Of a stretch of DNA of 64,000 nucleotides, positions 32,301-41,335 are shown piece by piece. The notes under the pieces were generated by a model, which saw only the letters and a list, made by a program, of their open reading frames with translations, was not told where the DNA came from and ran no database searches. Position 1 is the stretch's first letter; every line of letters starts with the position of its first letter. Source of the DNA: Limnomonas spitsbergensis (taxonomy: Eukaryota > Chlorophyta > Chlorophyceae > Chlamydomonadales); contig JAYJMM010000081.1 of assembly GCA_037349105.1 (NCBI GenBank), positions 1,897,920-1,961,919 on the forward strand. The letters are read 5' to 3'. Made by a program: the position numbers and the translations under genes.

Positions 32301-32416
32301 GCACATCGTCGGAGTGTCCTTGATGGGAGCACCACCCTCGAGGTGAACCCTCTAGGTGCAGGTTTTGAAAATGAATTAGACAGTAGCTGCCTCTCCAGCA
32401 GCGTTCTCGCGTGCAT
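29314..32416 (-). CDS. Two-CBS-domain protein, possibly organelle-targeted
   Basis: Exons in transcription order: 32416-32126, 31688-31530, 30061-29886 and 29386-29314, with a terminal exon not located. Phases 0, 0, 2 and 0 all match. The first exon has a basic, Ser/Arg-rich start (MHARTLLERQLLSNSFSK) compatible with a transit peptide. The CBS pair reads IMRKEQVLTALPSSTLEEI ... GLPVLGADGRVIGVISRKDI and HMRSPAITVSMNTSVQDAA ... RRFPVVDDEGFPVGIVSRSD. Such paired CBS (Bateman) modules bind adenosine nucleotides; in plants, stand-alone CBSX proteins regulate thioredoxins. This gene resembles that group in size and layout, but the exact orthologue is not certain. Introns 2 and 3 are full of copies of the exon edges. 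Confidence 0.8.
29387..29680. repeat. Tandem copies of CBS exon 4 start plus intron, period about 155 bp
   Basis: A second copy of the exon start (IVSRSDIFRPLFVED) lies near 29490-29545 on the minus strand and the remains of a third near 29640-29665. The shared intronic block holds GTGCTACTTGCATCCAGAC. In the extra copy the acceptor AG has become AT (CCCACAT/AATTG), so it is probably not used. Confidence 0.65.
29767..29850. repeat. 12-bp tandem repeat GCATGATGTACT
   Basis: About six copies in the intron after CBS exon 3. Translations (MMYCMMYCMM) are not meaningful. Confidence 0.8.
29886..30061 (-). CDS. CBS gene exon 3
   Basis: Acceptor CCCCCATGTGGCAG/GAC, phase 0 start; donor CGG/GTGAGG, phase 2 end. 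It encodes DIIRVKKDLGSMQDTVAQHM and most of the second CBS domain up to EGFPV. Confidence 0.8.
30062..30570. repeat. Three decoy copies of CBS exon 3 acceptor and start
   Basis: Copies centred near 30430, 30305 and 30175, about 125 bp apart. On the minus strand the two full ones keep CAG/GACATCAT and encode DIIRVKKDLGSMHDTVA followed by TAG; the one nearest the true exon has an internal deletion. Spacers are made of TGTAGCTGA-type motifs. All lie upstream of the real exon 3 in the transcript. Confidence 0.75.
30590..30780. repeat. 48-bp minisatellite, four copies
   Basis: The unit begins GCACACAGGAACAAACACTG and ends GGTGCCGCAGGTACCGCAGGTG-like. Intronic in the CBS gene; no stops in either strand, hence spurious frames. 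Confidence 0.8.
31530..31688 (-). CDS. CBS gene exon 2
   Basis: 53 codons, phase 0 to phase 0; acceptor TTGCTCGCAG, donor CGGAAG/GTGTGG. It encodes CAHGNIMGIMRKEQVLTALP through GLPVLGADGRVIGVISRK, the first CBS domain. Confidence 0.8.
32126..32416 (-). CDS. CBS gene exon 1
   Basis: 97 codons from ATG to the donor TCG/GTAAGG in phase 0. It has a basic N terminus, then an acidic linker (DCASDDEVCIAEKDQLIQ) ending DEMQLYDTRS. The ATG is the first in this frame near the basic segment. Confidence 0.65.
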
Positions 32417-34647
32417 TTTCCCTCTGAATGAAGGGCAGTGGACGGAGCTACGTAGATACCGACCGAGGCCTTGTTCTTATCAATGTAAGCCTTATAAAAA
32501 GAATGATGGGTTGTGCGTTCGGAGTCTGTTCAGCAAACAGTTCTATTACACTGTTTTGAATGAGTTGTGTGTTTTGTTCGCTGGGTGCTCTGAAGGGGGT
32601 GGGTTCTCTGACTGTACGATGCCCACCGCTCGCGTCAGCAGCTCCTCCCAACTTCTTCAGGAAGGCAAGATCCTGCTCGGTGATCCTGTCGGCAGATCTT
32701 ATTAAGCGTTATGCTCTCACCGATAGGTTGTAATTGAAAGTCCTGCACCGGGGCCCGCTCTGATCAAAACGCCATGGATCCACTTTATGCTTACTGCAAT
32801 TTGGATGCCAGCTGTCGTGCCCCACAGGATAATCCGCTGGAGGCAACCATCGCGACATTGAGAAAACAGGCATGTGACCATCATCATTTCCGGCTAGCCA
32901 GGATATTCCTGATCCAGCGATTGGATACCACAGGTTCTGAGTTTGGAGGAGAAGCTCCATGCATTACACAGCAGTGATGTTAACAGCTTGAGGTAAAGGA
33001 ACTTTAGTTCATACTGCCGTAGCGCGCACCATGCATACCATTTTTTTCTCCCCACGACTGTGCGGATGTGTATCAAACCTTGACCGGCCGAGTGCACACA
33101 GCCAGCTGCCCAAGCTGCATAGCTTGCTGGATCAGACCTTCACAGCCAATAATCACGATGTCGCTGAAGCACCCTTAAAAGAAGCCATGAATGGCAAGGC
33201 TGCCACACTGGGCCTCGCCAACACAAACTGCTATGCTTACTTCTGCTGCATTCGCAGCAGCTTCCTGTATTACATGCGCACCGCCTCTTTGAAAAAGGCT
33301 GCTGCTCGGCTGCGTAAATGAATGAACAACAATCTGCGCCATGCATTGCATGCAACCATGTGAGCCTTTCTCATCCTCGGCTTGTCAGTTCATGAAGGAT
33401 CAAATCCAATCACAGGCTACATTTACGAACTTGTTTGTGGATGGTCGTGATTCGCTGATTGAAATGATATGATCATAGATGTGAGTGGGTATGACACGTA
33501 GCGGTCGCTTATTGAAATAATAAAGTCCAGCGGAATTTCAAATTTGATGAATCGAACAGGTTTAATGCATGACATTGCAGGCGAGCTTACCGGACGCTGA
33601 CTCAGCACATTGAAGCCCTTAGCCTAGAGTCCAAGGTGCGTTTGAATAATGAGGGCCCAAGCTGTTGCACTGGAATAAGGTATATATCCACACCATGTCA
33701 GCAGCATCCTCTGCCTTGGCGCTTGAGTGCAGTGCATGGGCGCATATGCCCTACCTTAAAATAACAGGCAGGGATAAAGGATAGTGTTTATATTTGCGCG
33801 ACTCAGCTACATGTCAGCTACAGTCCGGCCTCTCTGGCCAAAGGCCCTGCTTGTGACCAGCCCTGCTGCTTTTATAATCCTCCATCGCTTCTTGCACACT
33901 TCAGCTGCACCCTGACCTGTGGCTGGAGGGGGGGGATGGTGGCCTGGTGCCAAAGATCTTTTACTTTGGCTGCCGGTCGTAGGCTGGAACAAGAGGGGTC
34001 CTCATTGGCCAGTGGTGATGGCTGCCCAGCGGCCTGCGTAAGCAGGGCTGGTGCATGTCCAAATATATTGATGAAAAATCGAACATCACATCGCGGAAGC
34101 ATTTCAACGAGACCTGCAAGGGAACTCTGACTTCTTAAGTGCCATGCCGGCAGCGCCTGGCAAGCTTCAAGGACAGCCATGAGGCATGGGTCCTATCGCC
34201 GGCACCCCCCAGATTCTAATACGTAAAACATGACAAGCATTCAAATGCACCCCATTAAACCAAGCTGCAAGCTTCCAGCACCTCGCAGCCCTCCTAGGTA
34301 GCTTTGAGGCAGGGGTCCGATTCTACAGAAAACAATGGCATGTGGATTTGAATTGTAATGCACACCATTACCGTATACAAAGCATCAGACACCCAGCTTG
34401 CAGCACCTCACATACCTGGGACACCGCCTGGAAGTAATTGGTGGGTGCCCTGCGTAATGAAAACACTGAAAATGTGGAACGTGTGAACACGTATTTTGTC
34501 CTGTAACATACCTGGGACATGGCCTGGAGGTCATTGGTGCCGGTCCACCTACCAACGCTTGCCACATTTGAACACCACCGACTAAGGTGATACTCACGAA
34601 CTTGTATGCCCTATTGCATTATTGCCATATTGCCCGCAGCATCTCAC
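32417..34647. other. Intergenic stretch without a confident gene
   Basis: Probably the CBS promoter and the 3' part of the gene at 34.6-37.4 kb. A copy of dispersed repeat B lies at about 33800-34045. Weak exon-like pieces near 34440 (NYFQAVSQ/GTATGT) and 34520 (NDLQAMSQ/GTATGT) look like duplicated exon ends. Short open frames at 32.7-33.3 kb have no support. Confidence 0.4.
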
Positions 34648-37381
34648 CGCCCTTTTGGATAGCCTGGAGGTGAAGGTCCTATCGCCGACTCTCGTCTCAT
34701 CCGAGATCGGATATGCAGCCGCCGTCACAGCCGGGACCTGGAGTGCTGACAGATGCCTTCGAATGTGCAGGTTGACGGTGCGTGTGTGCAGGGTGCTTAG
34801 GGTTTTAACACGTAACCCTAATTTCCAAATCCTTTGACTACTCAACTCTCAACTCTCAACTCTACGAGCCAGGATGGATCCACCATGGCAAAAAATAGAC
34901 ATGGTGCATGCACTGGATCCTGCTTCTGACGACAAATCGGTTTCGATTGTTCATGGGGAACTTGGGCCATGTATGCTGGCCCTTCGATACGGTCACCGCA
35001 TCGGCCTGGCACCAGGAGCTCTCAGTCATTTTTCCGCCCCCCCTTTATGAGCTACACTCCAGCTTCTGGCCAGCGACCCAAGTGCACTTAGCCATGCTGC
35101 TGTGGCAACCAGTTGTAGGCTGGACCAAGTTGGCTCCCACGCCTTTTGCGGCCGCGGGGCGGCCTGCTGAAGGCGGACTCGTAGCCAAAAAAAGAAATAC
35201 TGGCAACAGGATGGAACTGCTCCTGGTAGCCCTGGCTGATTGTTCCACCCCTTTCCTAAGTCCAAAGGAAAGGGGTGGAACAAGCAGCCAGGGCTGAGAA
35301 TGATAGCAAACTACGCCCCCTCGCCTAGGGGCGTGCGTGTTTAGGGCACAATGGCACATTGTTCCACCCCTTTCCGATGTGACGAGTCCCTCTCGTCTAG
35401 GGGGTGTGCGTCTTAAGGGAGCATTGTTCCATCCCTTTCCTATGTGAAAACTACGCCCCCTCGCCTAGGGGTGTGCGTCTTAAGGGAGCATTGTTCCATC
35501 CCTTTCCTATGTGAAAACTACGCCCCCCTCGCCTAGGGGTGTGCGTCTTAAGGGAGCATTGTTCCATCCCTTTCCTATGTGAAAACTACGCCCCCCTCGC
35601 CTAGGGGTGTGCGTCTTAAGGGAGCATTGTTCCATCCCTTTCCTATGTGAAAACTACGCCCCCCTCGCCTAGGGGTGTGCGTCTTAAGGGAGCATTGTTC
35701 CATCCCTTTCCTATGTGAAAACTACGCCCCCCTCGCCTAGGGGGCGTGCGTCTTAAGGGAGCATTGTTCCACCCCTTTCCGATGTGACGAGTCCCTCTCG
35801 TCTAGGGGGTGTGCGTCTTAAGGGAGCATTGTTCCATCCCTTTCCTATGTGAAAACTACGACCCCTCGCCTAGGGGCGTGCGTCTTAAGGGAGCATTGTT
35901 CCACCCCTTTCCGATGTGACGAGTCCCTCTCGTCTAGGGGGTGTGCGTCTTAAGGGCACATTGTTCCACCCCTTTCCTATGTGAAAATACGCCCCCCTCG
36001 CCTAGGGGCGTGCGTCTTAAGGGAGCATTGTTCCACCCCTTTCCCATGTGAAAACTACGACCCCTCGCCTAGGGGCATGCGTGTTTAGTGCACATTGTTC
36101 CACCCCTCTCCGTTTTGCAGAGTCCCTCTCTTTTTGGGGCGTGCGTGTGAAGGGCACATTGTTCCACCCCTTTCTGATGTGCAGAGTCCGTCTGGTCCGC
36201 CTAAGGCCCGATTGGGACCAAACCTTGGCCGGCCCATGGCCGGTGGCCCAAACAGGATATCTAGCCACAACTGGGGCCTCAGGCCGAAGGCCAGAGTGTA
36301 GCTGACAGGTAGCTGCCTCACGAAGAAAGAAAGACTGGCCCTTTTCTTGTGCAGAGTCCGTCTGGCCTGCTGGTTATTGCCGCTGCCGGCTTCATGGTCT
36401 GGCGATTCACACGGACGTTCACCGGGCGCCTGGTCGCCGTCATGGACCACAACAGAGCCATCAAGGCCCGGCTTCAAACCGATTGGCAGGTGAAGACTTG
36501 ATCATGGCCGTCAGTCAGAGGCCGTCAGTTGACACGCCTGGATGAATCCCAGGGGGGAAATTGTTTTTGTATCAGTGGTGTGCCGTCAGTTGACATGCCT
36601 CGAATCCCCGGGGAAAACGTTTTTTCTATGCCAAAACAGTTTTCAATATGTTACGGAAATATATAAGTTACGAAAATATAATACTGGTATGGATTTGCAG
36701 GTAAGGTGACCCCTTGTTGTCAATCACCTATTCACGTAGAATACCCTAAACACCGTTTTGACTCTGTGTTTTATTAATTATTTGTTGACGTGCCCGGAGT
36801 GGTGCGCGACAGAATACAAATAAACAATCATTTCGGGGGGTGCGCAGAGTAGTGTTCCTGGCACCAAATATCAAACGATCCAGTTGCCAACGCGGAGTAG
36901 GATTGCTTTTCGCCTGTGTGACGAATTTGAATTTGATATATTATTTCTCAACAGGGGTGTGCGGACCCTGTCCCGTATTATGGTAGGGCGCGATTTGTTT
37001 CGTAATCCTTGGTGTGCCGATTACGGTCCTTACTGTAGCTGAATTACGTAGCTGAGCTACAGCCTCGGTATTTTCAAGGCATCTTCAGCTACTTTTACCA
37101 GTAAGAGACCGTCATGGCTCACATGATTTCTGAATTTCGGCGTCATTGCACTGCACTGTTATCTATCCTGTTCAAGCATCCTTTACGGGCGCCAAATCTA
37201 CGAGCATTTAATCTTCGCCAATGTTCAACACACATGGCGGCGTATTTCTCCATGATGGTGCAAGGTCCTTCACGATCCTTTGCATGCCTGCACCAGGTCT
37301 TGGATGATCTTCACTGATGTTCGATGCGTGTTTTCAGATGCCATCCAGACATTGGTCTCATCCGTGTCATCAGGGGGTGCC
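34648..37381 (-). CDS. Exons of an unrecognised gene
   Basis: Two exons fit in phase. 37381-37294 has acceptor TTTTCAGTCCGCAG and encodes APPDDTDETNVWMASEN, then THRTSVKIIQDL, before GTGCAG. 34737-34648 has acceptor CACTCCAG and encodes VPAVTAAAYPISDETRVGDR, then TFTSRLSKRA, before GTGAGA. Downstream pieces near 34520 and 34440 (NDLQAMSQ, NYFQAVSQ) may be further exons; one is preceded by a copy of the acceptor region of the 37381 exon. I do not recognise the protein and both ends are missing. Confidence 0.35.
35236..35285. repeat. Long perfect hairpin
   Basis: TTGTTCCACCCCTTTCC is followed after a short loop (about TAAGTCCA) by GGAAAGGGGTGGAACAA. The arms are about 17 bp. The same left arm is part of the 65-bp array that follows. 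Confidence 0.85.
35360..36180. repeat. 65-bp minisatellite, about 12 copies
   Basis: Units contain GTGCGTCTTAAGGGAGCATT, GTTCCATCCCTTTCC and CTCGCCTAGGGG. Homogeneous in the middle, diverged at both ends. Intronic or intergenic; no coding meaning. Confidence 0.9.
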
Positions 37382-37914
37382 CTGCGGACTGAAAACACTG
37401 AAAATGTGGAAAGTGTGAACACATGTTTTGCGGGTGCGCAGGTGGTGCAAGACCGCATTTCAATCCTGGAAGATCTGTCGAGACAGCAAGCCCCGGTTAT
37501 GATCTGCAGCAAGGAGGTGGCAAGCACTGGGATTGATCGGTGACATAAGGGCTGCAAGCGCGAACAATGAACAGCAGCCTCGAGGCAGCAGCAAGCACTT
37601 GAAATGATCTGCAGTTGCATTGAGGCGGCGAGGAAAGAGGCGAGGGCAAAGATAAACACGGCTGCCTGCCATGCCCCTAACTCCACCTTACATGGGAGTG
37701 CCAAGAACCCAAGCTACTCAAATTGAGCTTGAGGAGGTTACGCCACGGCTCCTCCACCGAAGGTGCCAAAAACTAGCACCCTCTTCTTCTAGCATAAGGT
37801 CACGAGTCATGAGCGGCTCAGCAGTCTACAACAGGGAAAGGACGCCGGGTGCTGTATGGAGTGGCAATTGTGTGAAGTGGTATGGAGTGTGTGTGGAGTT
37901 TTATGGAGTGCCTA

Positions 37915-38040
37915 GAACAGTGCATACCCACCCGCTGGACCTTGCTGAATGCCTGGCCGCGTGGGGCGGGTAGGGAACGACATCAACTAAATTCCAGCTT
38001 CTAGGCACAGCCTGGACCACGTTGCAGCCAGGTGTGGAGT
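37915..38040 (+). mobile_element. Dispersed repeat family A, copy 3 (diverged)
   Basis: Shares GTGCATACCC, GCCGCGTGGGG, AAATTCCAGCTT and CACAGCCTGGACCACG with the other copies. Confidence 0.45.
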
Positions 38041-38904
38041 GTGGGACAGGAACGTACATCAGGGGTGCTTGTAGCAGGAGATGGGCGCTCCTGACCATGT
38101 AGGATTCACACTTCTTCCTTTTGAGGGGTTTCTTTCTTTCTCCTTTGTGATTTTCTCCTTCTTTCCATTTTCCATTAGGTTCCTTTTCTTTTCCCCCAGC
38201 GGGACAGTTGGGCGCCCACGCGGCCGAGCCTTTTTGAGCAGGGCCCAGAGGCGTAATGTCCTTGACTTGTTCTAACGACATCAGGTGTCAGGTTCACCCT
38301 TTGACAGCGGAGTACAAGATAATCCCAGGAGTCTTTGAGTGCAGTTGCAGTGTGGACATGGATGTGTGCTAAAAGGTTGCAAGTGAGCGTTACATCTCTT
38401 CATGTTGAGAATGAGATACTTAAGGCCGTGTCACACTTTAGGCAGTGCCGCCTTAGTTAGGCGCCCACACGGCCGAGCCCTTCTCAGCAGGGCCCAGAGG
38501 TGTAACGTCATTGGCGTTAGGCGGTGGCACAATTCACGTCTTAGTCAAAGCGGGGGCATGTTGCAAATGACCGTACACTTATTTTGAAATAATGTTGTAC
38601 ATTCTATTGAAAATATGGCTTATGTCCCAGCATTTCACCACGCGGCTCATGATGTGGCCTTCAGGTAGCGAGTTCACACCGGGAAAAAAGAAAAATATAA
38701 AGCATGAGTTTTGTGTACCTGTAGCCCAGAAGTGACAATACAGGAATGTGGCCTGCCTTCACTGCTAGAAGCTACATGCAACCTGCGCACACTAGTGATA
38801 CACTGTGGGTGGATAAATGGTCCGGTGGTGTAACGATGGTGGCATCCATACCCGGAGGTTGAGGGACCGAACCCGCCTCACGATCTTCTGTCTCCCCACG
38901 ACTA

Positions 38905-39065
38905 GAGCGCCGGGTTCCTTGTACCTGCCCCCTATCATAGGAGCATGGCATGGCTGCACCATGGCCCAGGCTGTACATGGTAGCTGGAATTGAGCTAGTC
39001 AATCCCGACCAACCCCACCTGGCCGAGCGTTCAGCAGGGCTCAGCGGGTATGCACTGTTCTGAGC
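38905..39065 (-). mobile_element. Dispersed repeat family A, copy 4
   Basis: Shares GCGCCGGGTTCC, CATGGCATGGCTGCACCATG, CATGGTAGCTGGAATTGAG, GAGCGTTCAGCAGGG and CAGCGGGTATGCAC. Upstream sequence from 38825 may extend the element. Confidence 0.55.
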
Positions 39066-40359
39066 ATGGTATGATCGGGTCGCAACATTACCCCTCTGGG
39101 CCCAGCGGGTATGCACTGTTCTAACCTTGTGTGACCCTGTCAGCACCCGGAATTTGTGCTTACGTATTCAGAAATGAATGTGGAGTTTCTTAAGTCCAGC
39201 GGAGCATCAGATTTCATGCATGGGACATGTGCAAGTGAACCGGTTCGAGCATAAAATACACGAGGACAGGGAGGGAACAAAAGTGACTCCCCTGGGCAAG
39301 CAACCTACAAACACCAGCCATTCAGCCATTATGTGGCTTGGGAACGAACCCCATAGTACAGATAGAAGAAGAGCCCCAATCACAAAACATGACGTGTGTG
39401 TGCAAAGGAGTGAAGATGGATGAGCGCCGCCTGCAAACTTAGGAACGAGTTGTGAATTTGGGCAACGTTTTTAGATGATTCTCCCCTTGCAGCATGCATT
39501 GAGAGATCAAGGGAGCCGTGTTCCTTCACAACTTAGAAGCACACATGACACGACCAGCGTCTAGCTTGCGCCACACTCCATTCACATACCATTTCATAGC
39601 CTTGTCTTCATCCGCCAGGATTCTGTAAGAATGTAGTTTTTTATTTTAGCAAAGATCGTCCCTACCCACATTCCAGATTACAGCATTTAAAACACCGCCC
39701 ACTGTGAGCGAGGCGAGATTTTGTTCTCCTGTTTCATTTTTCAGCCAATGCAACCCATACCATACCGAGCAACAGCAAAAGTAATGATGGGCCTGCTCAA
39801 ATCGAGTCCTCGAAAGCCTTCTTCACATCTCGCGGAACCTGAACCCCTCAACCCTCACAACCCACCTGGAGAATATGACCCCCCTGAAACCCACTAGGAG
39901 AATATGAACACCTGATAAGCTCACATGCACAGTGTATATGAGATTATGATGTTCAGATTCGATGAATCCCAAGCAACAACAGCCCTTGCATCTAGGGCCC
40001 AGCAAAGTACAACCCACAAGCAAGGGCTGTCAGCTAGGGCCCAGCAAAATTGCAACCCACAAGCAAGGGCTGTCAAGCAGAAGATTGGCAGTCCCTGCTT
40101 GGTCCCAGCCCGTCGCAGATTTGAACCTCCGAAGCAAGGACCCTCCATCTGCTGCTCTCAATCTACTCGGCCTTTTCTTTTGAAAAAGGAAGGGGCAGTG
40201 TCATGCTTGCCCCAGTGCCCATGCATCAACCCGGGAAAGGGGTAAGAATTCAGACGGCCCCTTTGCTGGGTTGTTGCATAGGCGTTGCAGCAACCACGTC
40301 TGTGGAGGCATCCATCAAATTCAGGGCCTTGCAACACCCGTCCAGATCAGGGTGGGTGT

Positions 40360-40530
40360 CTAGAACGATGCATACCCGGTGGCCCTGCTGCATGCTCGGC
40401 CGCGTGGGGCTGGAAGGGAACGACTAAGCTCAATTCCAGCAACCATACACAGCCTGGACCACGGTGCAGGCATGCTACCCTCCCACGTGAGGGGTATAGG
40501 AACATGGAGCCCGGCGATCTAGACAGGGGG
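40360..40530 (+). mobile_element. Dispersed repeat family A, copy 5
   Basis: Full-length-like copy, forward, ending in the GAGCCCGGCGATCTAGAC block that starts copies 1 and 4 in reverse. It abuts the stop codon of the PAP gene. Confidence 0.55.
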
Positions 40531-40556
40531 GAGAGAGAGGATCGTGTGACAGGGAG

Positions 40557-41335
40557 TCATGGAGTGTGAAGAACAGCATCAGAGGCGTGCTCCTGCTGTT
40601 GCTGCTGCGGTGTGCTGCCTCTGCCGCCCATAACTGTCATCAGCAGACCCGCCCTTTCATCTCCTTCGAGGACAGGTCCATGCTGGGATCTCATGCCCCC
40701 GACGGACCGCGACACGAAGCTCCGATAAACGAGGAGCGACAACAGCGAGATGAGCATGACAGAGAGTACTGCCAGTCCAACGCCTAGGCTTAGGGGCAGC
40801 CTGCCCTGCCCAGCATTGCTGCTACTGCCTAGAGGTAGCCTGCCCTGGCCAGCACTGCTATTGCTGCTGCTGTTGTTGTTGTTACTGCTGCTGATGTTGT
40901 TGTTGTTGTTGTTGTTACTGCTGCTGCTGCTGTTGTTGTTACTGCGGTTGTTGTTGTTGTTGTTACTGCTGCTGCTTCCAGCCTCTTTCTGAGTGGAAGT
41001 CCAGGAGCCTGCGGTCATGCCAGTGATGGTCAGCCCCGGATGGTCCAGTGAGAGCCGCCGGGTCAAGAGATCCGCTATGCCCGCAGAAAGAAAGGATGCG
41101 GCCAAGCGGCTCAAAGCCGAGGCGGTGTCCGCTGAGCCGGTTAACGGCAGCGCCAGCCCGGTGCTGAGCAATGCTGTTAAGAAGAGCGAGACGGTGTTGC
41201 CGCCGCTGTCGTCTCTAGAGCCGGCGGGGGTACATTGGCGAGGCTCTACGCATTGTACGGTGATGTCTCCCATGAGGATTGGGAGGCCAGGGTTGCGCTG
41301 GTTCCAGGTGGCCGCCAGCGCGTGGGCAATCGAGT
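40557..41335 (-). CDS. Terminal exon with Ser/Asn tract and transmembrane helix
   Basis: 258 codons plus TGA after an acceptor CACTCCGCAG. It starts [16 protein letters not shown], contains Cys in VQCVEPRQC, a run of Ser and Asn encoded by AGC/AAC trinucleotides, a hydrophobic segment [20 protein letters not shown] (about residues 175-200), and a short tail with poly-Gln. This looks like a lumenal or extracellular stalk, a single membrane span and a short cytosolic tail. Same strand and order suggest it ends the PAP gene. It could instead belong to a separate gene. Confidence 0.5.

Larger units (their letters stand above)
37382..40556. other. Repeat-rich intergenic stretch
   Basis: Holds three copies of family A and two copies of a short element (about 38211-38270 and 38460-38515) with GCGGCCGAGCC, CAGCAGGGCCCAGAGG and GTAACGTCATTG. 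It should also contain the promoter of the 34.6-37.4 kb gene and the 3' UTR of the PAP gene. No coding sequence seen. Confidence 0.45.
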
